Positions 18,255 through 26,805 of a stretch of DNA of 42,763 nt are shown one piece after another. Position 1 is the stretch's first letter. Each line of letters starts with the position of its first letter. The position numbers were made by a program, and so were the translations under genes. Below the pieces are notes generated by a model that was given only the letters and a program-made list of their open reading frames with translations, was not told the DNA's origin and ran no database searches. Source of the stretch: Deltaproteobacteria bacterium (GTDB lineage: Bacteria; Desulfobacterota; Desulfobacteria; Desulfobacterales; B30-G6); contig JAHEIB010000004.1 in the NCBI GenBank assembly GCA_024639645.1, forward strand, positions 1 to 42,763, in the 5' to 3' direction.

Positions 18255-18737
18255 CTAAAATAAGGCGCCGAGATCCGGATGATCCTTGATGGCTTTTATA
18301 AACTGCTCCGTGCGCACGTCATAACGCTTCTTGACGACATGCAACAACCGTTGACTCATGATGTATCCCAAGTGGTGGTTCTGCTCGAAAAGTGTTTTTA
18401 ATTTTTTTGCTCTAAAGGAAAGCAACTGGGTTGGTTCTGCACAAATGGCATCCGTACTGTAGTTTTCCTCGCTGCCATCCAACATGGCTGACCATCCGAT
18501 GGAATAGCCCCGTTTTATCGAGCTTAAGGAAATGGTTATCCCGGAACCTATTCGCTGTTCCAGCAACACCATCCCCTGAAGAATAGAATAGTATCGATCG
18601 GCTTTGTCTCCCTGGTGGAAGACGTACTCTTTCTCATCATACTGTAGCAATTCGGTTATCGGAATCAGTTCGTCAAGCATGTCATCGGTTAGATAGGTCA
18701 GCATGACGATTTGTTTTAGATTTTCTCTGGTTATCAT
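18255..18737 (-). CDS. cyclic nucleotide-binding-fold protein without DNA-binding domain
   Basis: KEYVFHQGDKADRYYSILQGMVLLEQRIGSGITISLSSIKRGYSIGWSAMLDGSEENYSTDAICAEPTQLLSF; 160 aa, ends without an HTH. Confidence 0.85.
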   Translation of the reverse strand: MITRENLKQIVMLTYLTDDMLDELIPITELLQYDEKEYVFHQGDKADRYYSILQGMVLLEQRIGSGITISLSSIKRGYSIGWSAMLDGSEENYSTDAICAEPTQLLSFRAKKLKTLFEQNHHLGYIMSQRLLHVVKKRYDVRTEQFIKAIKDHPDLGALF

Positions 18738-18768
18738 TGGTACTCCTTTGTACCCCGCGTTCAGAGTT

Positions 18769-19164
18769 TCAGGTTTCCTGGATCCTCTTAAGAATCTCCT
18801 CTTCTTCCAGGGTGTGATACTGCTGATGAATTCTGATCACCAGCGCCAATGCCACGCCCAGGGTAGCCACGGCTACGACAATGGCGGTCAACATCAGCAC
18901 ATGTGGCAGCGGATTGATATAGTGGCTTGCCGATACCGCTGCATGGACGGTATCATTTCCATGCTCGATGATGGGAATAGTGGCTTTTTCCTTGGCACCA
19001 ACGGAAATAAAAAAAAGAATAACGGCTGTTTGAAGAATGTTCAGGCCGATAATCTTTTTGACCAGATTTTTCTTGACCATGATACCGTAAAGACCAATCA
19101 TCATCAGGATAATATATAACCAGTAGTTAGCCTTTGAAATCAGAATATTCAGTAGCGCATCCAT
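18769..19164 (-). CDS. mrpC: Na+/H+ antiporter subunit C (MrpC/NuoK-like)
   Basis: LYIILMMIGLYGIMVKKNLVKKIIGLNILQTAVILFFIS...PLPHVLMLTAIVVAVATLGVALALVIRI. Confidence 0.92.
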   Translation of the reverse strand: MDALLNILISKANYWLYIILMMIGLYGIMVKKNLVKKIIGLNILQTAVILFFISVGAKEKATIPIIEHGNDTVHAAVSASHYINPLPHVLMLTAIVVAVATLGVALALVIRIHQQYHTLEEEEILKRIQET

Positions 19165-19166
19165 GG

Positions 19167-19997
19167 TTACAACCCCTCGTCGTGTCTTCCGGCCGAGGCC
19201 AGGTTGTAGTACAATGTCACGATAACGGCCATGACGGCAATGCCAACACCTATTTCGACGATCAGTATCCCATGGGAGCGGGCTGTGACCGGATCAACAC
19301 CCAGAAGACCGGCCAGCGCACTGTAATCTAAGTAGTTCAACCCAAATAACATGCATAATGCGCCTGTACCCGCATAGATGAAGACGCCCAACGAACTCAA
19401 CATCACGGCTGAACGTTCGCTCATCCGGCGAATGGCTGACCGCAGGTTGAACGCAATGGCATAGATGATCATGGCTGCTCCCAGGATGACGCCACCCTGA
19501 AAACCGCCTCCCGGACTGTGGTGGCCGTGGGCAATGACGTACAATGCGAATATCTGGATAAACGGCACGATCAGTCGGCAGGTTGTCTTAACGATAAGAT
19601 CATGGGGAACCCAATGTGAATCGATCCGTTCGAAGACCACCGAGTCCTCTGGAAAGCGACCCTTTTTATCGATCTTGAGGGTGATACCGGTGGGGATGTG
19701 ACGGTAGAGCCTACTCCCGGATTCCGTTTCCTTGAACGTTCGCAATAGAACGATGCAGGCAATACCAGCCGCAAAGATAACGATGGTTTCAAACATGGTA
19801 TCGTATCCGCGATAATCGGCCAATACAGCGGTGACAAGATTAGGTACAGAGGTGTCTTCCATAGCTTTTTCGATATAGTATGGTGATAAATGGCTGCTGG
19901 CAGGCGACGCCGGGTCTCCCCACGGTGGAAACGCTAGCGATCCGTAGAACAGCACGCTTCCTAGAATGACAACCAGAATCAGTCCAACTATTCTCAA
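19167..19997 (-). CDS. mrpB: MrpB-domain subunit with N-terminal MbhE-like extension
   Basis: C-terminal FALYVIAHGHHSPGGGFQGGVILGAAMIIYAIAF (MnhB motif); N-terminal ADYRGYDTMFETIVIFAAGIACIVLL (MbhE/MrpA C-terminal-like). Confidence 0.9.
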   Translation of the reverse strand: MRIVGLILVVILGSVLFYGSLAFPPWGDPASPASSHLSPYYIEKAMEDTSVPNLVTAVLADYRGYDTMFETIVIFAAGIACIVLLRTFKETESGSRLYRHIPTGITLKIDKKGRFPEDSVVFERIDSHWVPHDLIVKTTCRLIVPFIQIFALYVIAHGHHSPGGGFQGGVILGAAMIIYAIAFNLRSAIRRMSERSAVMLSSLGVFIYAGTGALCMLFGLNYLDYSALAGLLGVDPVTARSHGILIVEIGVGIAVMAVIVTLYYNLASAGRHDEGL

Positions 19998-20272
19998 TCT
20001 TCTGTCCTCCGCGATGTTCGAAACACGGCCGCTACGAACATGACCGTGCTGACGCCGGCCCCTACCGATGCTTCGGTAAAAGCCACATCAACCGCTCCCA
20101 TAATGGCCCATAGCAGGCACATCATGAAGCTGTAGGCCCCGAACAGAATGGCAGCCCCCAGTAGATCCTTAACACCCAAGGCACCGACGGCCAGGATGAT
20201 GACAATGATCAGGATAGTAATTTCAATCTGCCAGATCATGTCTGGTCCTCTCCTGAAGATGGTTTCGTCCAA
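19994..20272 (-). CDS. DUF4040-domain subunit (MbhD / MrpA C-terminal-like)
   Basis: IVIILAVGALGVKDLLGAAILFGAYSFMMCLLWAIMGAVDVAFTEASVGAGVSTVMFVAAV. Confidence 0.88.
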   Translation of the reverse strand: MDETIFRRGPDMIWQIEITILIIVIILAVGALGVKDLLGAAILFGAYSFMMCLLWAIMGAVDVAFTEASVGAGVSTVMFVAAVFRTSRRTED

Positions 20273-20562
20273 GGCTTCAATCCGGCCCTGACACCGGCGT
20301 CGACAATGGCGTGGGTTGCCGTTGGACTTGTGATAAAGACAAACACAATAATCAAACCGATTTTCAAAGCCGTTAAAAACAAGCCCTGCACAAAAGCAAT
20401 ATACAGCGCAAGGGCGCCGACGGTGGTCACCAATCCGAAAGTGTCAAGTTTACCGGCCGGATGCAGGCGGGAATAAAAATCCGGAAATCGGAGAATACCC
20501 AGGGTACCACCAGTAAAAAAAATCAGACCGCATATTAAAAGAAGTGTAATAAAGATATTCAT
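20236..20562 (-). CDS. mrpG: Na+/H+ antiporter subunit G
   Basis: FFTGGTLGILRFPDFYSRLHPAGKLDTFGLVTTVGALALY...FITSPTATHAI. Confidence 0.93.
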   Translation of the reverse strand: MNIFITLLLICGLIFFTGGTLGILRFPDFYSRLHPAGKLDTFGLVTTVGALALYIAFVQGLFLTALKIGLIIVFVFITSPTATHAIVDAGVRAGLKPWTKPSSGEDQT

Positions 20563-20579
20563 TAAGCGTTATCTCCATT

Positions 20580-20864
20580 TCAGTCCGTGTTTTCATCATA
20601 CAAACCTTTTCGTTTCTGAAAATATCGCGAAGCTGCCAGTACGGTGATAAAATTTAACATGGCATAGGCCAGAGCTATATCAACGAACATCTCGACTCGA
20701 TGATACATCAGCCCGATCAGAATCAACAGCGAGGTGGTTTTGCTGCCGATGGCGTTGGTACCGATTAAACGGTCAAGTATCGTAGGCCCGGCTACCGCCC
20801 TGTATAGCGACAGAAACATCAGTAGGCACAGATACAAACCAGCATATAAGAAAACATGTTCCAT
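20580..20864 (-). CDS. mrpF: Na+/H+ antiporter subunit F
   Basis: LYRAVAGPTILDRLIGTNAIGSKTTSLLILIGLMYHRVEMFVDIALAYAMLNFI. Confidence 0.93.
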   Translation of the reverse strand: MEHVFLYAGLYLCLLMFLSLYRAVAGPTILDRLIGTNAIGSKTTSLLILIGLMYHRVEMFVDIALAYAMLNFITVLAASRYFQKRKGLYDENTD

Positions 20865-21388
20865 TATTCTTTAAATATGCGCTCGATTTGGCGTTCCATT
20901 TCACCGGGTAGCGGGTCACCCGAGGCTACATCGATACAATGAACCGTAAAGCGTCCCATTGCGGAAACATTTACGGTTATAGTTCCAGGAGTCAGCGTGA
21001 TAGAATTGGCAAAGGTTGTTCGTGCGATATCGCTTTCCAGATGACTGTTGAACTCGATGATATGCGGATCGATTAACGCCATCATACGCGGATGAAAGGA
21101 CAAACGGAGTACGTGCAGGTTGGCCAGCAAAATTTGATAGAGTAACCAGGGAACATACAACGCAAATCTAACCCAGCAGGCCAAAAAATCAGTTTTCAAT
21201 CCGGTGGGAAACAGCAGGTCACTGGAGAAAAAGGTGACCAGCAGGCAGGAAACGACACCCAAGGAGAGATGAAACAGATCAAATTTACCCGAAAAGATCA
21301 GCCAGAAACCGATCATGATAACAAATGTAATGATAAAGGGTAATGTAGCTGTCCGTTTTTCAGAGTCGATTTGTGATTGATTCCGCAT
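20864..21388 (-). CDS. mrpE: Na+/H+ antiporter subunit E
   Basis: FANSITLTPGTITVNVSAMGRFTVHCIDVASGDPLPGEMERQIERIF. Confidence 0.93.
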   Translation of the reverse strand: MRNQSQIDSEKRTATLPFIITFVIMIGFWLIFSGKFDLFHLSLGVVSCLLVTFFSSDLLFPTGLKTDFLACWVRFALYVPWLLYQILLANLHVLRLSFHPRMMALIDPHIIEFNSHLESDIARTTFANSITLTPGTITVNVSAMGRFTVHCIDVASGDPLPGEMERQIERIFKE

Positions 21389-21579
21389 TGAGACACTCTA
21401 GTCCGGCTCCAGCGTCGATACCATTTTCTTGCCAGCAGGCGATGAGACATTTAACCCATAACGAAGAACCGCTCCTTTTTAAGTAAATATGCTTGGATGA
21501 ATCTGAACAAGAAGGTCGAGGACGCAATAAACGTTTTGCGGTTGGATCCTTTTATTACCTGGGTCCCGGTGTCGACCCA

Positions 21580-22248
21580 TTAACCCCTAACCATTTGATA
21601 ACTGGCCGATTTATATCCCTTCACCTTTCGGATGTGAAATGCAAGGATCCGGCTTTCATACTTGTCGATATAATTTTTAAGCTTCTTTTTGCCTTTTCGA
21701 AACCGTGCACCCTGAAGATTCAAGATCAGGCTGCCTACGTCGTTGACCCTTCCTTCGCAGAGTAGACGCGGACCATCACCGATTAACACTTCCCATTCCC
21801 CGGCAACCAAGATACCCAAATCTTCAAGCATCGGATAGAACTCTTCCATGACATACCGGGCATACTCGTCGTAGTCTTGTTTGCTTTCGGTAGTGACGTT
21901 CCACATCTGATTAAATTTAACAGTGTCTTCACGAATATCGGTGGAATAGGCGTCCTTCTTTCCAGTTGTAACCAGAACCTTGGTCTTGTAATTGGTGATA
22001 TGGTGTTGCAGTTCCGACATCAGCTTTCGATATTTATCACTCCTGAGCGCCTCTTCGAGAAGATCGAGGTCATTGCTGACTGTTTCGAGAATGAAATCAC
22101 TGTAAGCTCCCACCATCACTGACCACGCCGCCACAACATGCATGTTCAATCGATTCACGCCGGGGATAAACTTATTTATGACAAATTTTTCGTAATCATC
22201 TCTTTTGCGTGGATTGACCGTCCAGTAGTGATCAAATTTAACCGGCAT
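21580..22248 (-). CDS. tandem-duplicated dimeric alpha/beta-barrel-like protein, function unknown
   Basis: 222 aa with two ~90-aa halves: FDHYWTVNPRKRDDYEKFV...WSVMVGAYSDFILET...KTKVL and FNQMWNVTTESKQDYDEYA...WEVLIGDGPRLLCEG...ESRIL. Confidence 0.6.
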   Translation of the reverse strand: MPVKFDHYWTVNPRKRDDYEKFVINKFIPGVNRLNMHVVAAWSVMVGAYSDFILETVSNDLDLLEEALRSDKYRKLMSELQHHITNYKTKVLVTTGKKDAYSTDIREDTVKFNQMWNVTTESKQDYDEYARYVMEEFYPMLEDLGILVAGEWEVLIGDGPRLLCEGRVNDVGSLILNLQGARFRKGKKKLKNYIDKYESRILAFHIRKVKGYKSASYQMVRG

Positions 22249-22323
22249 AGTTGACCCTCCTTCATACTTATTTCATCGCATTGATATGGAATAACAAATA
22301 CTTAAAGAAATACAATCTTACCA

Positions 22324-22827
22324 CTACCAGCCAAACATCAAATCCTCACCCATGTTTCTGGCGACATGATCTTGAAACTGGTGGAACCGAAACCCCACCA
22401 CCTGAATCATATAGGACATAAAGAGATAGCCCATCTGGAAATCCTGACTGAACAGCTGTAAAAGATCCGATTTAAGCACGCGAACGATATTGCAGGTATC
22501 TGTGACGCAGTAAGCAGAGAGTCTCATTTTATACGGTGGCACAAAACACGACCATCCCAAGACTTTGGCCTCAGGCACTTTGTCTGCTACTTCAATGCTG
22601 TTAACGGTCATATCAGGAGATGTGATTCGTCTATCCGGCAATTCAAAACGAAGATCCACGTTGCCGTCCCTGACAATCCAGAGATGCAGGGCGTCATCAT
22701 TCTGGGTAAACAGCTTATCCCCCCTCTGAAACTCGATTTCTTCACAGTTGGCCTGAAGCTTTCTTAAATGATCCTCATTCATACTTTGGAAAGGCTTTAA
22801 CTGCTGCAAGTCTTTGATTTGTATCAT
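22324..22827 (-). CDS. cyclic nucleotide-binding-fold protein without DNA-binding domain
   Basis: DLQQLKPFQSMNEDHLRKLQANCEEIEFQRGDKLFTQNDDALHLWIVRDGNVDLRF...VLGWSCFVPPYKMRLSAYCVTDTCNIVRVLKSDLLQLF. Confidence 0.82.
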   Translation of the reverse strand: MIQIKDLQQLKPFQSMNEDHLRKLQANCEEIEFQRGDKLFTQNDDALHLWIVRDGNVDLRFELPDRRITSPDMTVNSIEVADKVPEAKVLGWSCFVPPYKMRLSAYCVTDTCNIVRVLKSDLLQLFSQDFQMGYLFMSYMIQVVGFRFHQFQDHVARNMGEDLMFGW

Positions 22828-23089
22828 GATACACCTCCTGTTTAGAGATGATGCAAATGAACTTGAAGCTATAAACAGTATGCTGAAACCAGGGCTATAT
22901 ATGGGTTGAAATTAAAATTAGTACGGATAAGATTTCAGATGTCGATTTCAAAGCATAACTGGTGAGTTCAGCTTCAGAGACATGAGTTGGATGCAAACCG
23001 ACATTTACATATGGTGGCAGTAACAACTAGCAAGCACCATAATTTGAGATACTTATAAAATAATCCAATGATCATCAAAAGTCAAACGA

Positions 23090-23116
23090 TAATAAATTCG
23101 CATTGCGAATTTATTA
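23090..23116. promoter_or_regulatory. 27-bp near-perfect palindrome TAATAAATTCGCA-T-TGCGAATTTATTA, candidate operator
   Basis: 13-bp arms with 1-nt spacer in the ~800-bp divergent intergenic region. Confidence 0.55.
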
Positions 23117-23628
23117 AAATCTAAGTCCTGTGATTTTCGAAGTTATCGTAGTTATAAAGAAGGTGCTGTTTTTCTGGCGTGATCTATGTGGTATGGCACC
23201 TGACGCCGTAGATATGTTAAAATCAGCAAGCCCAACGGGTTTCAAATGTTAATTGGAAGTTCCGGTATGACCCGTGAATAAAACTTACGCTTCACCCCAG
23301 GCCTAGATTAACCAGAGTTTTCTGCCAGAATCGAAATTCTCTTTTTTTGCTCGCTACAGCGGCTCAGATATACTTGAGAATACACTCAAACCCCTCGATT
23401 TTTCAACAAATTACCGCTTGACATACCTCCCGGCTTGTGATCTTCTTATTTTCACTCATCGCCAGGTTATACATTGAAGACAAACCCTTTATCCTATACA
23501 CTTTGTCCGTATTCTTGACACGCGGTTTTATAAAACAGGAACATGGTTCATTGAGTTAGGTATAAATCAAGCATCACACCCGAACAGATTTTCTTATCAA
23601 TCATTTCAGGTAAAAGGAGGGTCTAAAA

Positions 23629-24900
23629 ATGAAAACCAGACAGTGGAAGATTTTATTGATTCTTTTAACCTTAGTGTGTTTTCTCTTACCGTCCCAACAG
23701 GTCCTGGCAGAAGAACCGATTGTTCTGGGTTGTCCGCTCTCAACTGCTTTTCTATATGGGTGGGCTGCGGAGAGGGGCTTCAAACTGGCTGTCGATGAAA
23801 TTAATGCAAAAGGAGGTGTAAACGTCGGTGGCTCAAAACGCTTACTCAAAGTAGAAGTCATTGATACCCGGGACCTGGAACCGGGTGTACCCGTCAGTGA
23901 AGCCCTCCTGGCTGTGGAAAAGCTGATTCTGAACAAAAAAGCTGATTTTATCATGGGTGGCCCCGTACGTTCCGAGGCTGCGCTGGCGACCATGTCACTG
24001 CTCAACAAGTACAAAAAAGTCTCCATCGTCACCACCGGCGTCCTGACACCCAACTATCACGCCATGGTGGCCAAAGAGTATGACAAGTATAAATACTGCT
24101 TCCGTATCCACGGTGAGGCAAAAAACCTTGTGGGTGAAATGTTTGCCAATTTTTCTGATCTGAAAGAAAAATATCAATTCAATAACCTGTTCATCATCGC
24201 CCAGGACGTTTCCCATGCCCGGGGCGCTGCCAAAGTCATGAAAGCGGTAGCTGAGAAAAAAGGCTGGAATGTGACCGGTGTTGAGATTTTTCCCACCGGG
24301 GCAACCGATTTCTCCATGGCTTTGCTTAAAGCAAAGAAAACCAATACTGAAATCATCAACATCTGGATGGACATGCCGGAAAGCGCTATCCTGCTCAAGC
24401 AATGGTATGAGATGAAGATACCCGCCCTGCCCTTTGGATCGACCCTCGCAGCCGCCGAACAACCCGGTTTCTGGGAAGCAACGGACGGCAAGGGAGAATA
24501 CACCCTGTGCAATGTGGTCAATGCCGGGAATGCCCCATCCAATGCCACCCCTTGGACCATGGAATTTTATGAGGCCTATACCAAGAAGTGGGGGGTGGAA
24601 CCCGAAGGCCTGGGGACCTCCAGTAGTTACATGGCCGTCTACGTGCTCAGGGACGCCATCGAGCGTGCCGGCAGCCTGGATCCGGACAAGGTCATTTCGG
24701 AATTGGAAAAAACTGATTTAATGGGGGTATACGGGCGTCTGCGCTTTGATCCAAAGAGCCACCAGGTTATTCCGGCCAACGACCCAAAAGAGGGCGTTGT
24801 GGGAAGCATCCTGCAATGGCAGGACGGGAAACGGGTTGTCGTGTATCCCAAGAGTATCGCCACAGGGGCTATCCAACTGCCGCCCTGGATGGGAAAATAA
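23629..24900 (+). CDS. branched-chain amino acid-type ABC transporter substrate-binding protein (LivK family)
   Basis: Signal peptide; EPIVLGCPLSTAFLYGWAAERGFKLAVDEINAKGGVNVGG; Peripla_BP_6 pattern. Confidence 0.9.
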   Translation: MKTRQWKILLILLTLVCFLLPSQQVLAEEPIVLGCPLSTAFLYGWAAERGFKLAVDEINAKGGVNVGGSKRLLKVEVIDTRDLEPGVPVSEALLAVEKLILNKKADFIMGGPVRSEAALATMSLLNKYKKVSIVTTGVLTPNYHAMVAKEYDKYKYCFRIHGEAKNLVGEMFANFSDLKEKYQFNNLFIIAQDVSHARGAAKVMKAVAEKKGWNVTGVEIFPTGATDFSMALLKAKKTNTEIINIWMDMPESAILLKQWYEMKIPALPFGSTLAAAEQPGFWEATDGKGEYTLCNVVNAGNAPSNATPWTMEFYEAYTKKWGVEPEGLGTSSSYMAVYVLRDAIERAGSLDPDKVISELEKTDLMGVYGRLRFDPKSHQVIPANDPKEGVVGSILQWQDGKRVVVYPKSIATGAIQLPPWMGK

Positions 24901-24922
24901 ATCAAAGATTATATTATAGCTT

Positions 24923-25789
24923 ATGGAAATACTGATTTACGGAACCATTAACAGCGTCGCGCTTGCCCTGTACGCCTTGGGATTTGCCATGGTGTACGGG
25001 GTGAGCCGTCTTCCCAACTTCGCCCACGGTGCTCTTTATGTCCTCAGCGGGTTCATTACCTGGAGTTTTCTTAATTCCCTGGGTTTGAATTACCTGATAA
25101 GTATCCTTCTGGCCATGCTTGCCACCGGACTTATCGGTGCATTGATCTACCAGTTCGTGCTTATCCGCGTCCGGGGAATGGAGATATCCGAAATCATGGC
25201 TTCCTACGCCATCGGGCTGGCGATCCTGGAAGGCCTCAGGTGGGGTGGATTCAAGGGCATGACCTATACCTTGCCGGCCTTTATATCCGGCAGCACTGAA
25301 ATTGCCGGGATCCCTGTGGACTACCAGCGCTTGCTGGTCGTGGGGATCGGCATCGCTGTAGTCGGGCTCCTGTGGTTGTTCACACGCTACACGCGTATCG
25401 GGTTGGCGCTCAGAGGAATGGCCCAGGATGAAAGGGCCGCCATGATGCTGGGTATCGACTCCGATCTGATGGCGGTAACCGCCATGGGATTTGGCTCCAT
25501 GCTGGCTGCACTGGCAGCAGTTCTACTGCTCCCACTGGGCAATATCGTGGTTGAGTCCGGCTACAATATCCTGATCCTGGCTATTGCCGTTTGTATCGTC
25601 GGTGGTCTGGGTAGCTGGATGGGGGCAGTGCTGGCTGCATTTCTGATCGGATTCGCGCAGATACTGACGGTTGTTTATCTGGGTTCCCATTTCCAGATGG
25701 TTGTCGCACTGGCAGCCATTATATTGACACTCATCATCAAACCGTCGGGGCTCTTCGGCCGGCAAAAGGAACTGGAGGAAAGGGTGTGA
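24923..25789 (+). CDS. ABC transporter permease, LivH family
   Basis: INSVALALYALGFAMVYGVSRLPNFAHGALYVLSG, GLALRGMAQDERAAMMLGID. Confidence 0.93.
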   Translation: MEILIYGTINSVALALYALGFAMVYGVSRLPNFAHGALYVLSGFITWSFLNSLGLNYLISILLAMLATGLIGALIYQFVLIRVRGMEISEIMASYAIGLAILEGLRWGGFKGMTYTLPAFISGSTEIAGIPVDYQRLLVVGIGIAVVGLLWLFTRYTRIGLALRGMAQDERAAMMLGIDSDLMAVTAMGFGSMLAALAAVLLLPLGNIVVESGYNILILAIAVCIVGGLGSWMGAVLAAFLIGFAQILTVVYLGSHFQMVVALAAIILTLIIKPSGLFGRQKELEERV

Positions 25790-26805
25790 CATTACCCAGC
25801 GAACAGGAGCGTAAGGAACGGATCGATCGGGGTATCAAAATCCGTTCCGACAGTATTTACGCAATGATGTCCCACAGAGAATTGTCGTATCTGACCCTGC
25901 CCAGACTGATTCTGATTGTCGGTATGCTCATGATACCGCTTGTCATTCCAAGTATGTACTGGCAGCGGGTTTTTACCATCAGTTGCATTTATGCGCTGCT
26001 GGCCATCAGTTTTGACTTTCTGGCCCACTATGTGGGTCTGGTATCCCTGGGCGGTGCTTTTTTTGTGGGTACCGGGGGATATCTTGCCGCCATTGCCAAT
26101 ACATCCCTCGGGCTACCTCCCTGGCTGACCGTGCCTTTGGCAACACTGGTCGGCGGCGGCCTCTGCACGCTTCTGCTGTTGCCCTGCCTGCCTTTAAGGG
26201 GGGTTTACTTCGCCATCGTCAGTCTCATGTATCCTCTTTTTCTGGCGCGTGTCATCGAGGCCCTCGACATTCTGGGCGGGACAGACGGCATCATGGGTAT
26301 CGACAGCTTTCCCAACCACTGGGTCGAACAGTACTTTATTATCTGCATTCTGCTGTTGATTCTGTTCGGTGCCAGGCGATTGGTTAACATGGATATCGGC
26401 CTGGTCCTGCGTGGTGTCAAAGACAACGATCAGGCCATCCGGGCATCAGGTATCAGTGTGACTTTTTATAAATCCGTGGCTGTTTTTATAGCATCAGCCA
26501 TGGGTTGCCTGAGTGGCGCTTGTCTGGTTCACATCTACATGTGGTCCGGGATTTCTCAGTTTGCACTCGATTTTTCCATCATCCCCATTGCAGCGACGGT
26601 TATAGGGGGAGGCGGAACCCTGGTAGGCCCTTTGCTGGGATGTCTGATCCTGGTCCCCATATCTGAATTGCTGAGAGATTTCGGGACACTTCGAATCGTT
26701 TTCTATGCCTTGATCCTTGTGGCCTTCATCATTTTCAGGAGTGAGGGAATCATGGTTTACGGACAGAGAAAATACCATCAATTTGAGAGGTGGATAAAAT
26801 ATTGA
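25786..26805 (+). CDS. ABC transporter permease, LivM family
   Basis: GTG start; AISFDFLAHYVGLVSLGGAFFVGTGGYLAA, GLVLRGVKDNDQAIRASGISVTFYK. Confidence 0.92.
   Translation: MTLPSEQERKERIDRGIKIRSDSIYAMMSHRELSYLTLPRLILIVGMLMIPLVIPSMYWQRVFTISCIYALLAISFDFLAHYVGLVSLGGAFFVGTGGYLAAIANTSLGLPPWLTVPLATLVGGGLCTLLLLPCLPLRGVYFAIVSLMYPLFLARVIEALDILGGTDGIMGIDSFPNHWVEQYFIICILLLILFGARRLVNMDIGLVLRGVKDNDQAIRASGISVTFYKSVAVFIASAMGCLSGACLVHIYMWSGISQFALDFSIIPIAATVIGGGGTLVGPLLGCLILVPISELLRDFGTLRIVFYALILVAFIIFRSEGIMVYGQRKYHQFERWIKY

Noticed and set aside
23515-23540. Sigma-70 promoter starting at TTGACA (23515)
   Set aside because: A -35-like hexamer is present but no convincing -10 box at 16-18 nt spacing.
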